Positions 11,196 through 24,002 are shown, counted from the stretch's first letter. The stretch is 64,000 nt of DNA from Leptobrachium leishanense (GCA_009667805.1 CM019066.1:328891119-328955118); one strand, 5' to 3'. The notes: generated from the letters alone by a model not told the origin. Numbers and translations: made by a program.

Positions 11196-11743
11196 TAGGC
11201 TTGTGCACCGATTTTTTTTTGGTTCGATTCGGTTCGATTTTTTTGATTTTTAAACTTTTCGATTCGGCTCGTTTCGACCGATTTCTGTTTCGATTCGGTT
11301 CGGCTCGATTGGTTTTTCGTGTACCTTTTTTTCGGAATATCGACCATTTTTCGTATTTTCGTGTCACTTTGCTCGGTTTTTGTATCGACTTTTCGTAATT
11401 TCGGAAATTTTCGTTTTTCGGAATTGTACAGGTTTTCGAATTTTCGACCGTTTTTCGTATTTTCGTGTCACTTTGCTCGTTTTTTGTATCGACTTTTCAT
11501 AATTTCGGAAATGTTCGTTTTTTCGGAACGTCTGTTCTCCTCGTTTCAAAGCAATAAATTTCGATTTGACACATTTCAAGTCCATTCGAAAATTCCGAAA
11601 ATATTTCGTTTCGGCTCGGAAAACTTTTCGGATCTGCCATTTTCGGATCTAAAAATTTTCGGAAATTCGGCCGCATCCGAAAACAAGAATCGGGAAATTT
11701 CGTGAAAATTCAGAAATTCCGAAACCCGAAACGCACATCCCTA
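11196..11743. mobile_element. TTCG-rich hAT MITE (548 bp), copy 1
   Basis: It begins TAGGCTTGTGCACCG, ends CGCACATCCCTA, and is flanked by GTTTAAGC at 11188-11195 and 11744-11751, a perfect 8-bp duplication. The interior is packed with TTCG, TTTTCG and CGGAA words and contains a tandem duplication of about 85 bp (around 11335-11425 and 11440-11525). Open frames through it are artefacts of the repeated words. A near-identical copy sits at 44698-45247. The TAG...CTA ends place it with the hAT at 15318. Confidence 0.9.
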
Positions 11744-11751
11744 GTTTAAGC

Positions 11752-12186
11752 TGTGATATGGCATTGACTACATGTTCATATTCTACCAGTATTAGTATTA
11801 GTATTAGTATTCTTCGCTTTGCGCAAAGGTTTTTGCGCGAAGATTGTAATATAGCTCTATGTGCGCCCGTACTGTTGTGCCTACCGGCGTCTTTCGCAGC
11901 ATTTTGATGCTGCAATGGGGCCGGTTACACGCTGCACAAAATGTGTGCGCTACAAGTGTCTGTGCACAAAGCCTCCCCATCAAAACACTGGATGCACGTT
12001 GACGGGGCTGCAAAACGCGATCCTCCATAGTAGGATTGAGCCTTGCAGCACTGAGCGCACTAACTGTGCTCAGCGAGGTGGTCAACGGGCGTTGAGTGGA
12101 AGGAACGTCCACTCTCACGGACGTTCCTTCCACTCTGAAGTGTGCTCGTCTGAGCCCGGCCTACATTCTCATGATACACTGGAGAT
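11752..12186. mobile_element. CpG-rich MITE remnant with a strong hairpin
   Basis: GCGCAAAGGTTTTTGCGCG near 11820 resembles the interior of the element at 13153. The right side ends CGTCTGAGCCCGGCCTA, like the ends of the Harbinger-like MITEs at 28396 and 45923. At 12094-12135 lies a hairpin with 17-bp perfect arms (GAGTGGAAGGAACGTCC and its complement) and an 8-nt loop; a related hairpin is at about 56948-56987. Boundaries are uncertain and it may be composite. Confidence 0.5.
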
Positions 12187-12299
12187 TTACATTAGCATCT
12201 AGAGGAGTTAAAATGATGCAGTACTATTACAGAATTCTATGCAAACTTGTTTATTTTGTAAGCTCAGTTACTTTTGAAGCCTTTCTTTATATTTTTTGT

Positions 12300-12678
12300 A
12301 TTAACACTGGTGCACTTGGTAATGATGGTGTTATTTTTACAGTAAGTTTGTGTATTTCTTACTGTAATAAGCTATTTGGGAGGCAGAGATCACCATCTGC
12401 TGGCCTAAAGGAGTTACTGCAGTTTGGAGCGCCGTGCAGGATCAGCTGGGGAGCCATCAGTTAAAAAATTTCCAATTTTCCAGCTGACTTTAAAACGTTT
12501 TAGCACATTGGGCTTTGGCGGCACATTCTGGACCTCAGATGCAAACAAAATTCATTTTCAACAAACACATTTCATTTGCAATGCTACATTATAGCCCCCA
12601 ATCATGTTAACATGATCTCTGGCTGTTGTGTTTGCTACTGCTGATCGTATATATGCGATCATGGTAGTGAAGGGGTTA
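12300..12678 (-). mobile_element. TTAA-flanked non-autonomous element, partial
   Basis: The right end ATGGTAGTGAAGGGGTTAA matches the family terminus. Inside, CCATCTGCTGGCC, TGCAGGATCAGCTGGGG and TTTTAGCACATTGGGC match, inverted, the copies at 51445 and 29770. The left end is not found. TTAA targets suggest a piggyBac-like or Kolobok-like source, which the sequence alone does not settle. Confidence 0.65.
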
Positions 12679-12699
12679 AAGGAAAATTCTTAAAAGCAG

Positions 12700-13150
12700 G
12701 GTGGAAGGGATATGAGTAGGGGCTTATTATCACCCCACCCTGGATCCCTCAACACTTTTTTTATCACTTACATAAGCTGGAACTAGATTACTGGTGCATT
12801 ACAAACAAAACCACCTCATAAAACACATGCTGCTGTTCTCTTTTTCTTTGTTTGATGTAGTTGCATGTAAAAAGGAAAACTAAAATTAGTTATTTTACCT
12901 CTTGGTTCCAGTTTCTGGATTTTTCCTGTAATGCAGCATTTACCAAAAGCTTTGCGGTTCTTATTTATCTAATCTACAATATTTACCAATTGAGGTGGAG
13001 GACCTCCAGGACCTCCAGGGTACCTGAGATAAGGGCTGGCAGCTAAATGTGATATGACAGGGAGCTTAAAAGACTTCTATACTACCCCCTGTTGGAGTCC
13101 TTTGAATACACCCCACACAATACAAAGATATGAGCCAGCTGCCTAACCCA
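12700..13150. other. Spacer, no gene seen
   Basis: No coding signature. A short direct repeat GACCTCCAGG is at 13002-13018. Confidence 0.45.
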
Positions 13151-13152
13151 TA

Positions 13153-13857
13153 GGGCCCTATTACATTCTTCACACAAACATTTGCGAGCACGCAAAAACG
13201 CATTAACGCGAGGGTCAAAACCCTTTGCGGAGAACGTCGTATTACAATGTCAGCGCAACAAACGCGCGTATACGTCTACCGCGGGTGAAAGTGCGCGAAC
13301 ACTGCGCGAGCTTACTGTACTTTGCGCGTCCTATACTTAACATTGTGAGCGCAAATGCGTTTGTGCGCTGGTACGCGGATGGTATTATAATCTATGCGCA
13401 GTTTGTAACGCACAGCCTTTGCGCATAATTTTAGCAACTCCATCAGCCTGGCCGAAACCAAATACACCAGCCCCAAAAAAAAATACGCAGCAAAGTATAG
13501 TTACACATTCTACACATACCAAACCAATAAAATGGAGAAGTTGTGCGTATTTTTTTTATTGATGCAGCATATATGCACAGATTGACAGGCGCAAAAACTT
13601 AATGTGAGCCAATTGTGGTTCTTAATTCTGATTGGCTGAATCGCGTGAAAAAAACGGTCCGCACACCGATTTCTGCGCGCAACGTTAATGCGCGCGCGTT
13701 TTTGCGCGTCCGTATTATGCCCGTTATTTTTTGACGGATGAAAAAGTGCGCGAGGATTGTAATACCAGCGTTGTTTTACACTCGTTAACGTTTAACGCTT
13801 TGCGCAAAAATTCACGCGTTCTGCGTGCATTTTTGCGTAAAGGATGTAATAGGGCCC
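13153..13857. mobile_element. Palindromic MITE with GGGCCC...ATTACA ends (705 bp)
   Basis: The ends are GGGCCCTATTACATTCTTC and GGATGTAATAGGGCCC, flanked by ATA on both sides. The interior is CpG-rich with many TGCGCAAA and GCGCGC words and is broadly self-complementary over its length. It shares ends and interior words with the copy at 52184-52909 and, more distantly, 30277-30881. A 3-bp AT-rich duplication fits PIF/Harbinger, though the duplication is short and weak evidence alone. Confidence 0.75.
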
Positions 13858-13860
13858 ATA

Positions 13861-14445
13861 GACTCCAGTCTATGCTCAAAAAACACAAAATGAAAAGCAA
13901 GTGAGGTAAAGATACTGAGGGGGGCATTTTACAACACAAAATAGATGCAACCAGTGACGCATAAGAAAATATTTTACTCTAACTAAACATACAAAATAAA
14001 AACAAATCACATGTAAGATATCAGCAACATAAATTAAACAAGATACAATTTCATTTTTGGTGGTAGTGGCCCTTTAACCTAAAGTGTAATACTCCCCTCC
14101 TTTTCAACACTGCAGTCTCCCTTGACACTCTTCTGGCAAAACATCAAAGATGCAGGAAGCTACACGGTGCTTCTACCCCTTATAATTGGCATCTTTGCAG
14201 CTAGCGCAGACACAGATTCTTCTTTAAACAATGTACTGAAAGGTGGCATGTGATATTGTGGGTTGATAGATCAAGGGAATTCTTTAGAAAGTACATGTAC
14301 TGCAACACCAACAAACAACATCCTTTAACAAAAAATCGAAATAGAGTGACATGAGGAGCATCACTGTGAAGCTACTCCAGTTACTCTTTTGGATGTGACT
14401 TTTGTGAAATGCCGGCGTTTTTCACTTCTATATAATAAAACAGTA
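13861..14445. other. Spacer, no gene seen
   Basis: No recognised feature; ordinary base composition. Confidence 0.45.
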
Positions 14446-14580
14446 AGACGGTGGCGTGTCCGTCGCCACGCCGCCGTCTTCAAATGCGCACGCAACCAGC
14501 GTACTGCTGGGTGCGGCATCCAACCGCCACGGCACGTGCACAGCCGACACGTGCCAGCATAATATGCTGGCGGCGCGCCA
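14446..14580. repeat. Cluster of GC-rich hairpins
   Basis: Several self-complementary segments sit side by side: GACGGTGGCGTG with CACGCCGCCGTC (8-nt loop), GGCACGTG with CACGTGCC (9-nt loop), and CCAGCAT with ATGCTGG (3-nt loop). Base composition is far more GC-rich than the flanks. I recognise no family; it could be a structured end of an unknown transposon. Confidence 0.6.
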
Positions 14581-14805
14581 AAACGCCTCACAGAGAGGTG
14601 CCAGTTACAGACGCCATGAGTGCTGAAGAGGACCCGCCCACAGATGCCAGGAAGAAAAGTGCAGCCCCCGGACCACACTGCCTCCGGAGCACCGAGCCCC
14701 TGCAGCACACAGCCCCCGGGCCATATGACCCACAACACCGAGATCCACTTAACAAAACAGGCTGGACAGGCTTTCCACCTAGTACTTTATAAAATATTAC
14801 CCTAC

Positions 14806-15309
14806 TGATCCAAACCCTGGACGGCTGACCAGCTCAGCCATTTCACATCACATTATATTAATATCCGGGCAGGGCAAACAAGGTCTCCCAGTCACGTGGG
14901 GTGTACCTCAAGGCTAGAAAAGTGGATTGTACATAACAAACTTTTTCTAATTACTGACAAAACTGTCACAATTCTGTTTGGAACAGCACCTAAACTACAC
15001 AAATTTCAACCCTCCCATTTATGCATCAGGAGAAAATCAAATGAAACGCTGACCACAGACAGTTCTCTCAAATATCTATGTATGTGGTTAGACCCAAATT
15101 TATTCTTTGGCCCCCACATCAAAAAACTCTCATCTAAACTTTACCCCAACTAGGTGCCCTCTACGAAAACAAATCCTGCCTGAGCCCCGCGGTAATTGAA
15201 TACGAAGATGTAGTGTATGCAGCTGCCCCACAAAAGCACCTTCATAAACTTACTACATTATATAACTCATTCTGCCACTTTGTGCTACAATGTAACTACA
15301 CGACCAACC
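14806..15309 (+). pseudogene. LINE reverse transcriptase fragment (CR1/Rex1-like), 5' portion
   Basis: From about 14896 the frame reads GVPQG near the catalytic region and then SLKYLCMWLDPNLFFGPHI, a pattern typical of the region just after the RT palm in CR1/Rex1-group LINEs. Further on, in a shifted frame, NSFCHFVLQCNYTTNH continues the C-terminal part. Much of the RT is missing and frameshifts occur near 15150. The hAT element inserted at 15318; the LINE resumes at 23013. Non-functional. Confidence 0.75.
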
Positions 15310-15475
15310 ATTGTGACTAGGAATGAGTTGTTCGGTTCGATTTGAACATCGCCCGTTCGGCTGTTCGTCGAACGCCGAACATTTCCGCGTGTTCGCCGCA
15401 TGTTCGCCCACAATACACCACAATAGACCACAATGCACTTTTCCACTGGCCTGAAGCTTGTAATTGGCTACAGCC

Positions 15476-15600
15476 TTGCACCTGACCACAGGTCAGGTGC
15501 AAGACTATGCCAATCACGGCTCAGAGTCCTGATTGGGCAAATTTTGCCCAATCATGGGCTCACAGAGCTAAGTCCCGCAGCACACTATATAAGGCGTCCC
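15476..15600 (+). promoter_or_regulatory. Putative hAT transposase promoter: two hairpins, CCAAT boxes, TATA box
   Basis: A 12-bp hairpin TTGCACCTGACC/GGTCAGGTGCAA lies at 15476-15502 and a second, TGATTGGGCAAA/TTTGCCCAATCA, at 15530-15554. CCAAT motifs occur near 15510 (plus) and in both arms of the second hairpin. A TATA box TATATAAG at 15586-15593 follows 32 bp after the last CCAAT hairpin. This spacing is that of a CCAAT/TATA RNA polymerase II promoter, and it points toward the transposase. Promoter function is inferred. Confidence 0.65.
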
Positions 15601-15644
15601 TCGCAGCCCCAGCACGTGTTTTTTGAGAGGAGATTGTTCTGTTA

Positions 15645-16515
15645 GTGTGTCTTGTCAGTGCCAGCAGCTATTGGGGGGATCTCACTTCTAGCAGATATCT
15701 GGGAATTGTTGTAATCTGTGTCTTGTCAGTGCCAGCAGCTACTGGAGGGGTCTCACTTTTAGCAGATATCTGGGAATTTTTGTAATCTGTGTCTTCTCAG
15801 TGCCAGCAGCTATTGGGGGGGGGTCTCACTTCTAGCAGATATCTGGGAATTGTTGTAATCTGTGTCTTGTCAGTGCCAGCAGCTATTGGGGGTTCTCACT
15901 TCTATCAGATATCTGGGAATTGTAATCTGTGTCTTGTCACTGTTGCCAGCTATCATGGGGTCCTATCAGGGGGTCTCACAGACTTGTATCAGATATCTGG
16001 GAATTTTAATCTGTGTCTTGTCACTGCCACCCATCAGGGGGTCTCAGAGACTTGTAGCAGATATCTGGGAATTGGAATCTGTGTCTTCTCACTGCCAGCT
16101 ATCAGGGGGTCCCACATGCTTCTAGCAGATTTCTGTGAATCTTAATCTGTGTCTTGTCACTGCCACCCATCAGGGGGTCTCACTGATTTATAGGAGGTTC
16201 CTGGGAATTGTTATTTGTGTCTTGTCACTGCCACCCATCAGGGGCTCTCACAGACTTGTAGCAGATATCTGGGAATTGTAATCTGTGTCTTCTCACTGTC
16301 AGCTATCAGGGGGTCCCACATACTTCTAGCAGATATCTGGGGATTGTAATCTGTGTCTTGTCACTGTTGCCAGCTGTCAGGGTGTCTCACTGAGTTATAC
16401 CAGAGTTCTGGAAATCTTTAATCTAGATAACACAGTTGAGTCAGAGTTCTGAATATCTCCAATTTTTATAACAGAGTTGAATCAGAGTTCTGTATATCTT
16501 AATCTATATATCACT
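15645..16515. repeat. 5' subterminal tandem array of the hAT element (about 70-bp units, then 43-bp units)
   Basis: About eleven diverged units contain CTGTGTCTTGTCACTGCC and AGCAGATATCTGGGAATT, with starts near 15646, 15718, 15788, 15862, 15928, 16011, 16079, 16147, 16217, 16286 and 16346. They are followed by three 43-bp units containing CAGAGTTCTG and ACAGAGTTGA up to about 16515. The array lies between the TATA box and the transposase ATG, so it would be 5' leader or intron. Confidence 0.85.
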
Positions 16516-17459
16516 CACCATGTCAGACCAAAAAGGACAGGCAAACGCTCCCAGACACAGATAAGAGGGCAAGCAGCCTCTGTGTCGGGAGGCTGTGCCT
16601 CTGGTCGTCGTGGACGTGGTGCATCCTCTGCAGGGGCACGCTTGTCCTTTCTAACTGGTGCTGGCCGTTTTAAGCAGCAGCAACATACAGAGGAGTTGGT
16701 GGATTGGCTAACCAGGCCATCCTCATCCTCCTCATCCTCTGCCAGCCAGGCTTGTAGTGGTTTAAAGTCCACCTCAGCTGCCAAAGCATCTAATGCAGCC
16801 TCCATGTCCACAGCTACTTCTGCCGTAGCCTCACCAACATACACGGAGGAGTCAGCTGAATTGTTTGACTACATTGACAGTGACATGCTGCTTGAGGATG
16901 CGCAGCAACTACAGTGCTCTGATTCAAACTCTGAGGTTGAGGAAGCGAGTATAATCAACCTAGAGGAAGGGGGTGCCAGTAATACACAAATAACTGGCAC
17001 TCATGTTGCCCCAGCAGCTGCAGCATACTGCCAAGTTGGCTCCAGTGACGAGGAGATAGGGGGTGATGACGATGATGAGGTCACTGACTCCACCTGGGTG
17101 CCTGATCGAACAGAGGAGTCAAGTGAGGAGGAGGCACAACAAATACGTGGCACAACTTCCTCTATTAGCAACCGTAGCCAGCCCAAGGCATCAGAAGTCA
17201 CAGTTGCTCAGGTGCAGAGCGCTGTTGTCTCAAAGCACATGTACAGGTAGTCTGCTGTCTGGGAGTTCTTTAAGAAACGTGCAGCAGACCGCACCATTGC
17301 TATTTGTAATCTATGTCAGATGAGGATCAAGCATGGGAAAGACATCCCACGCTTGGGTACCATGTGCTTAAGGTGACATATGACCACCTGCCATGCATCC
17401 CATTGGCACAACACTTTGCATAGGTCCTCCTCCTCCTCATCTGTCTCTACCCCACTATA

Positions 17460-19076
<1,617 letters not shown>

Positions 19077-21374
19077 TATGTCCTGCCATGTCATTGCCTA
19101 CAACCTCCACTGACAGGGATGATGCTACAGTAATGGATGTACCAGCTCCTTCCTCACAATGTGACAGCATCCCATCAGCTGAAGATTTACGCAGTCAGAT
19201 TACGTTGCCCCAGCTGCTGCAGCGTAAGAAAAGATATAGTCCCAACCATCCCCAAGCACAGCGTCTAAATGCCAGCTTCGCAAAATTACTCGCATTACAG
19301 CTGCTGCCTTTCCAGCTGGTGGACTCTGCTTCCTTCCGTGAATTTACTGAATGTGCTGTACCACAGTGGCAGGTTCCAAAACGCCATTTCTTTTTACAGA
19401 AGGCCATTCCAGCACTATACCAGCAAGTGGAAGACAATGTTATGGAGTCATTGGGAAAGGCAGTCAGCAGCAAGGTGCACATGACTTTAGACACGTGGTC
19501 CAGCAAGCATGGACAGGGTCGTTACATTTCCTTCACGGCTCACTGGGTAACTCTGCTTGCAGCTGGGAGGGATCCAAGACGGGGCTCTGTGCTGGAGCTT
19601 GTTCATCCACCACGCCTCCAGAAAGCTGCTTGTATGAGGTCTGTCTGCTCTACCACCATCTCTCCCTCTTCCTCCTCCTCCTCCTTCTCTGTCTCTGGCG
19701 AAGTGGCAGTTAAACCGATGCGTGACAGGGGCTACGCAATGGCTCAAGCAAAAAGATGCCATACTGTGCTTGAGCTGGTTTGTTTGGGGGACAGGAGCCA
19801 CACCGGGCCAGAAATTCTGTCAGCTCTGCAGGGGCAGGTGCAGAGATGGTTAACACCACACCAACTTCAGCTGGGAATGGTCGTCTGTGATAATGGCAAC
19901 AACCTTCTCTCCGCCCTACGCCAGGATAAATTGATGCAAGTACCATGCCTATCACACATCATAAATATGGTGGTACAGCGTTTCCTTACCAGGTACCCAG
20001 GACTGGCAGAGTTTCTCAGCCAGGCCAGAAAAGTCTGCAGCCACTTCAGACGGTCATTCCCAGCATGTGTTCGCCTGGCAGAAATTCAAAGAGAATTCCA
20101 CCTTCCCACAAACCGTCTGATCTGTGACATGCCCACCAGGTGGAACTCGACATTGGCAATGCTGCAGCATCTGCACAAGCAGCAGAGGGTCATCAATGAG
20201 TACATGTGTGAGTATGGCACAAGGACAGGTTCAGGTCAACTTGTTTTTCCCCCCCGCAGTGGCTGATGATCAGGAATGCATGCACTGTACTGTCACCATT
20301 TGAGGAGGCAACGAGGATGGTGAGCAGGGACAGTGAATGCATCAGTGACACAATTCCTTTAGTGTTCCTGCTGGAGCACACTCTGCGGGGAATTATAGAT
20401 GTGGCACTAGAGGCAGAGCAGCGGGAGGAAGAGGAGGCATTCCCTAGCTCTCAAGGCCCCAGTCTTTCCGCAGACAGCATTCCTGCGGGTCCTCAGATCA
20501 GACAGGAGGAGGATGAGGAGGAGGAATATTTAAGAAGTGGGGGCATTGAAGGCAGGGATTCCTCAAGGCAGGGTTTTGTGTGCCCAGAAACCAAAGGACT
20601 AGTACGTGGCTGGGAGGAGGAAGTGCACAATGGGGTCATTCTCATTGACCAGGAAGACTCGGAAGCTAATGCCACCTCCAACCTATGCTGCATGGGCTCC
20701 CTTATCCTGCAAAGCCTGCTAAAGGACCCCAGGATTCGTGCTATCAAGGAGAGGGATCATTACTGGTTGGCAAGCCTTCCTGATCCACGATACAAGGGTA
20801 AAGTTGCAGAGCTCATCCTGCCCGCACAGAGGGAGTACAGGATGAAACAACTTGAGTACACTCTAAAGCGACACTTGTTTAACACCTTTCCAGGCACTGG
20901 TAGGTTACCAAGTGATGACACAGGTGCTTCTGAGGCTGCGGATGATCAGAGGAAAAGCGGTGAAGGCCGGAGCCGCTTGACTGATGCCTTTTTAATAATT
21001 TTTAGTCCACGATGCCCAGGGATGTCAAATCTAGGCACCCATTGCCAGCGTCTTCACCATATGGTGCAGGATTACCTAGGGGCGAGGGCAGACCTGGATA
21101 CCTTTACAGCAGATGATCCACTGGTTTACTGAGTGTTGAGATTGGATTACTGGCCAGAACTTAGCCAATATGCTATGCAGCTACTAGGTTGCCCTTCATC
21201 CAGCGTGCTTTCTGAAAGGACATTCAGTGCCGCTGGAGGTTTTGTCACAGACAAAAGAGTGTATCTGTCCACCGACTCTGTAGATCGGCTGACATTTTTA
21301 AAAATGAATCAGTCCTGGATCAGCAGCTATCAATCCCCTGATTCTGACGTAACTGAATAGATTGCATTACCAAA

Positions 21375-22430
21375 ACCTCCACCCCTGCACTCTTCCACAA
21401 TACCTCAGAGGGGTTACGTTGTGAAGGCAGTAACTGGCACCAAAGGCCTAATATTTGGGTGCACTGCCACTGACGCCTATACTCGATTCATATCATTTTA
21501 ATATTGGACCGCCGGGTCCACCGCTGCACTCTTCCACAATACCACAGAGGGGTTACGGTGTGAAGGCACTTGCTGCCACCAAAGGCACAATATTTGGGTG
21601 CACTGCCACTGACGCCTATACCAGATTCATATCATTTTAATATTGGACCGCAGGGTCCAACCCTGCACTCTTCCACAATACCACAGAGGGGTCATTTACT
21701 GTGTGAAGGCACGTGCTGCCACCATAGGCACAATATTTGAGTGCACTGCCACTGACGCCTATACCAGATTCATATCATTTTAATATTGGACTGCCGGGTC
21801 CACCGCTGCACTCTTCCACAATACCACAGAGGGGTTACGGTGTGAAGGCACTTGCTGCCACCAAAGGCACAATATTTGGGTGCACTGCCACCGACGCCTA
21901 TACCAGATTCATATCATTTTAATATTGGACCGCAGGGTCCAACCCTGCACTCTTCGACAATACCACAGAGGGGTTACTTACAGTGTGAAGGCACTTGCTG
22001 CCACCAAAGGCACAATATTTGTGTGCACTGCCACTGACGCCTATACCAGATTCATATCATTTTAATATTGAACCACAGGGTCAAACCCTGCACTCTTCCA
22101 CAATACCACAGAGGGGTCACTAACGGTGTGAAGGCACGTGCTGCCACCATAGGCACAATATTTGAGTGCACTGCCACTGACGCCTATACCAGATTCATAT
22201 CATTTTAATATTGGACCGCAGGGTCCACCACTGCACTCTTCTACAATACCACTGAGGGGTTATGGTGTGAAGGCACTTGCTGCCACCAAAGGTAAAATAT
22301 TTGGGTGCACTGACGCCTGTACCAGATTCATATAATTTTAATATTGGACCGCAGGGTCCAACCCTGCACTCTTCCACAATAACACAGAGGGGTTTACGGT
22401 GTGACGGCACTGTTGCTGACACTAAAGGCC
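21375..22430. repeat. 3' subterminal tandem array of the hAT element (about 140-bp units, 8 copies)
   Basis: Units share CTGCACTCTTCCACAATACC, GGTGTGAAGGCAC, TGCCACCAAAGGCACAAT and GACGCCTATACCAGATTC. Unit starts are near 21384, 21523, 21661, 21802, 21942, 22086, 22225 and 22362. Open frames of about 60 residues recurring through the array are products of the repeat, not genes. A lone unit is at 5890-6030. Confidence 0.9.
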
Positions 22431-22499
22431 CAATTTTAAAGCACCTATTGTTACTTTCATCCAAAGTCTGCATAAGTTTCACCATAATTTAGCCCAAAA

Positions 22500-23004
22500 A
22501 ATCAATAACTTGTTCTGCGTGTCCTAAAACGTCTCTTTTCATACAGGCTGCCGCCCCAAGCAGTTGTTTATGAATATATTAAAGGAAAACCATTTACCAT
22601 CGTTTGAAATGTCATTTTTTTTGTTTTTAAATGTTTCTATACATCCTACAAATCCGCCACTTCACGGGCAGGTTATGGGGACCTCCTAGGCACGATATTT
22701 GAAGGAATTTTTCGTTTTTATTCTTAACTTTTATTTCATGGAAAACTCACTGTTCCTTTAAAAACTTTATTTTTTTTATTTTTTGTCCTTGTTTCCTCTC
22801 CACCAGAGCACTATCCGGATCCCCATACACCTTTTATGGCAAATATCTTGCATATATGCCCTCTTGGAGGACACTCTAAAATTCAAACGTTCGAGTCCCT
22901 TTGACTTGCATTGAGTTCGAATCGTGTTCGTGTTCGAATTCGAACTTTTGAAATTGTTCGAGTTCGAATGCGAACCGAACACGGGGGTGTTTGGCTCATC
23001 ACTA
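22500..23004. other. Right terminal region of the hAT element
   Basis: Non-coding sequence with a T-rich stretch, then the TTCG/CGAAC-rich subterminal palindromic words from 22885 to the terminus. The last 110 bp, inverted, match the left end of the MITE at 2695. Confidence 0.8.
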
Positions 23005-23012
23005 ATTGTGAC

Positions 23013-23400
23013 ATGTTAAAAGAGCTAAACTGGCCGTCGCTGGAATCTAGACTCGCACTCTTCACCTTTCCATCCTGGTGTTTAAGAGATTTTCTGGGAA
23101 GCTACCACCCTACCTGAATAGGCTGCTTCCTCTAGCAGTTCCCTCATCCTATAACCTCCGATTCAGGACCTGCACCTTATTTACAATACCACAAGCCAAA
23201 AAGAAAGTGGCTTGATCCTCATTTTTCTACAGAGCACCGCAAATATGGAATAAACTCCCAGACGCCATCAAATCTTCCCCCAGTCTAAAATCACTTAAGA
23301 GAAATCTATCAATATACCTCGATTCAGAATGCACCTGTAAACATGTAACATAGTGAATATATTTCCTACATATTTATTTTCTGTGTAAATCTATATATTT
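23013..23400 (+). pseudogene. LINE fragment (CR1/Rex1-like), 3' portion
   Basis: Directly after the duplicated ATTGTGAC the frame reads MLKELNWPSLESRLALFTF, the C-terminal continuation of the LINE seen at 14806-15309. In shifted frames follow YNLRFRTCTLFTIPQAK and FFYRAPQIWNKLPDAIKS, a signature of the extreme C-terminus in this LINE group. Stops and shifts are present. The AT-rich tail ends near 23400. Confidence 0.78.
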
Positions 23401-23430
23401 GTGTTTAACGCCGTCACTACATTCACTACA

Positions 23431-23868
23431 TTAACCCCTTCACTACCCCTTCAAAAACATTGTCAGAAACCAGTGTTTTTTTGAAAAATAATTTTTAATA
23501 AATTGTATAGTAATACCTATTTGCCCAGTAGAGGGCGCCATCTACTGCCAAATTGATTTACAGAGGTTTTAACAGATCTATTTTCTTCTATTTCTCTTGC
23601 ATTGGCTGCTGACAACTTCTGAAAGCCCGACATTTCATAGCTTTCAGCTGCTGATTTTACAGTTTTAGCTCTTTGTGCATCATGTCCACAGGGCTAAAAC
23701 TTTGGGGGCACCTTCTGCAGCCCAAAAGCTTACAAAATTCATTTGCAGCAAACAAATTTCATTTGCGTTTGGGCTGCAGATGAGCATAACCAGATATCTC
23801 GATATCGGGGCACCAGATGATACCTTTTGAAGCCCGAGATATCTCAATATCGGTAGTGAGAAGGTTAA
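23431..23868 (+). mobile_element. TTAA-flanked non-autonomous element (about 430 bp)
   Basis: It starts TTAACCCCTTCACTACC and ends CGGTAGTGAGAAGGTTAA, an imperfect inverted repeat with TTAA at both outer edges. The interior holds GAGGGCGCCATCTACTGCC and ATTTCATTTGCGTTTGGGC, shared with other copies. There is no coding capacity. This is the clearest complete member of the family in the window. Confidence 0.8.
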
Positions 23869-23914
23869 TATCTTACATTTTATTACTTTGTATTTCTGTA
23901 CCTACTGTTAAAAC

Positions 23915-24002
23915 TGAATGTTCTTGAACCCAGGACATACTTGAAAACAAGAGAAATCTCAATGTATCCTTCCTGGTAAAATACTTTATAAATAAATAAA
24001 TA
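23915..24002 (-). repeat. Short dispersed repeat (CCAGGAAGGATACATTGAG), minus strand
   Basis: The reverse complement reads TTTACCAGGAAGGATACATT and later CAAGTATGTCCTGGG, matching 32901-32975 on the plus strand. Class unknown. Confidence 0.65.

Noticed and set aside
11113..11705. Arg/Phe-rich open frames around 11.1-11.7 kb on both strands
   Set aside because: They arise from repeated TTCG words in the MITE and are mirrored in its second copy.
15645..16400. CRISPR-like regular repeat array
   Set aside because: Units are contiguous and diverged with no constant repeat separated by unique spacers; the context is a eukaryotic transposon.
20205..20257. Short intron in the hAT transposase (GTGAGT ... 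polypyrimidine, CAG)
   Set aside because: About 50 bp is too short for a typical vertebrate intron and residues inside fit the protein family; an indel in the C-run is more likely, though an intron is not excluded.
21455..22065. Series of similar 61-codon frames resembling a small gene family
   Set aside because: They are phase repeats of the 140-bp tandem array, without codon bias or independent starts.
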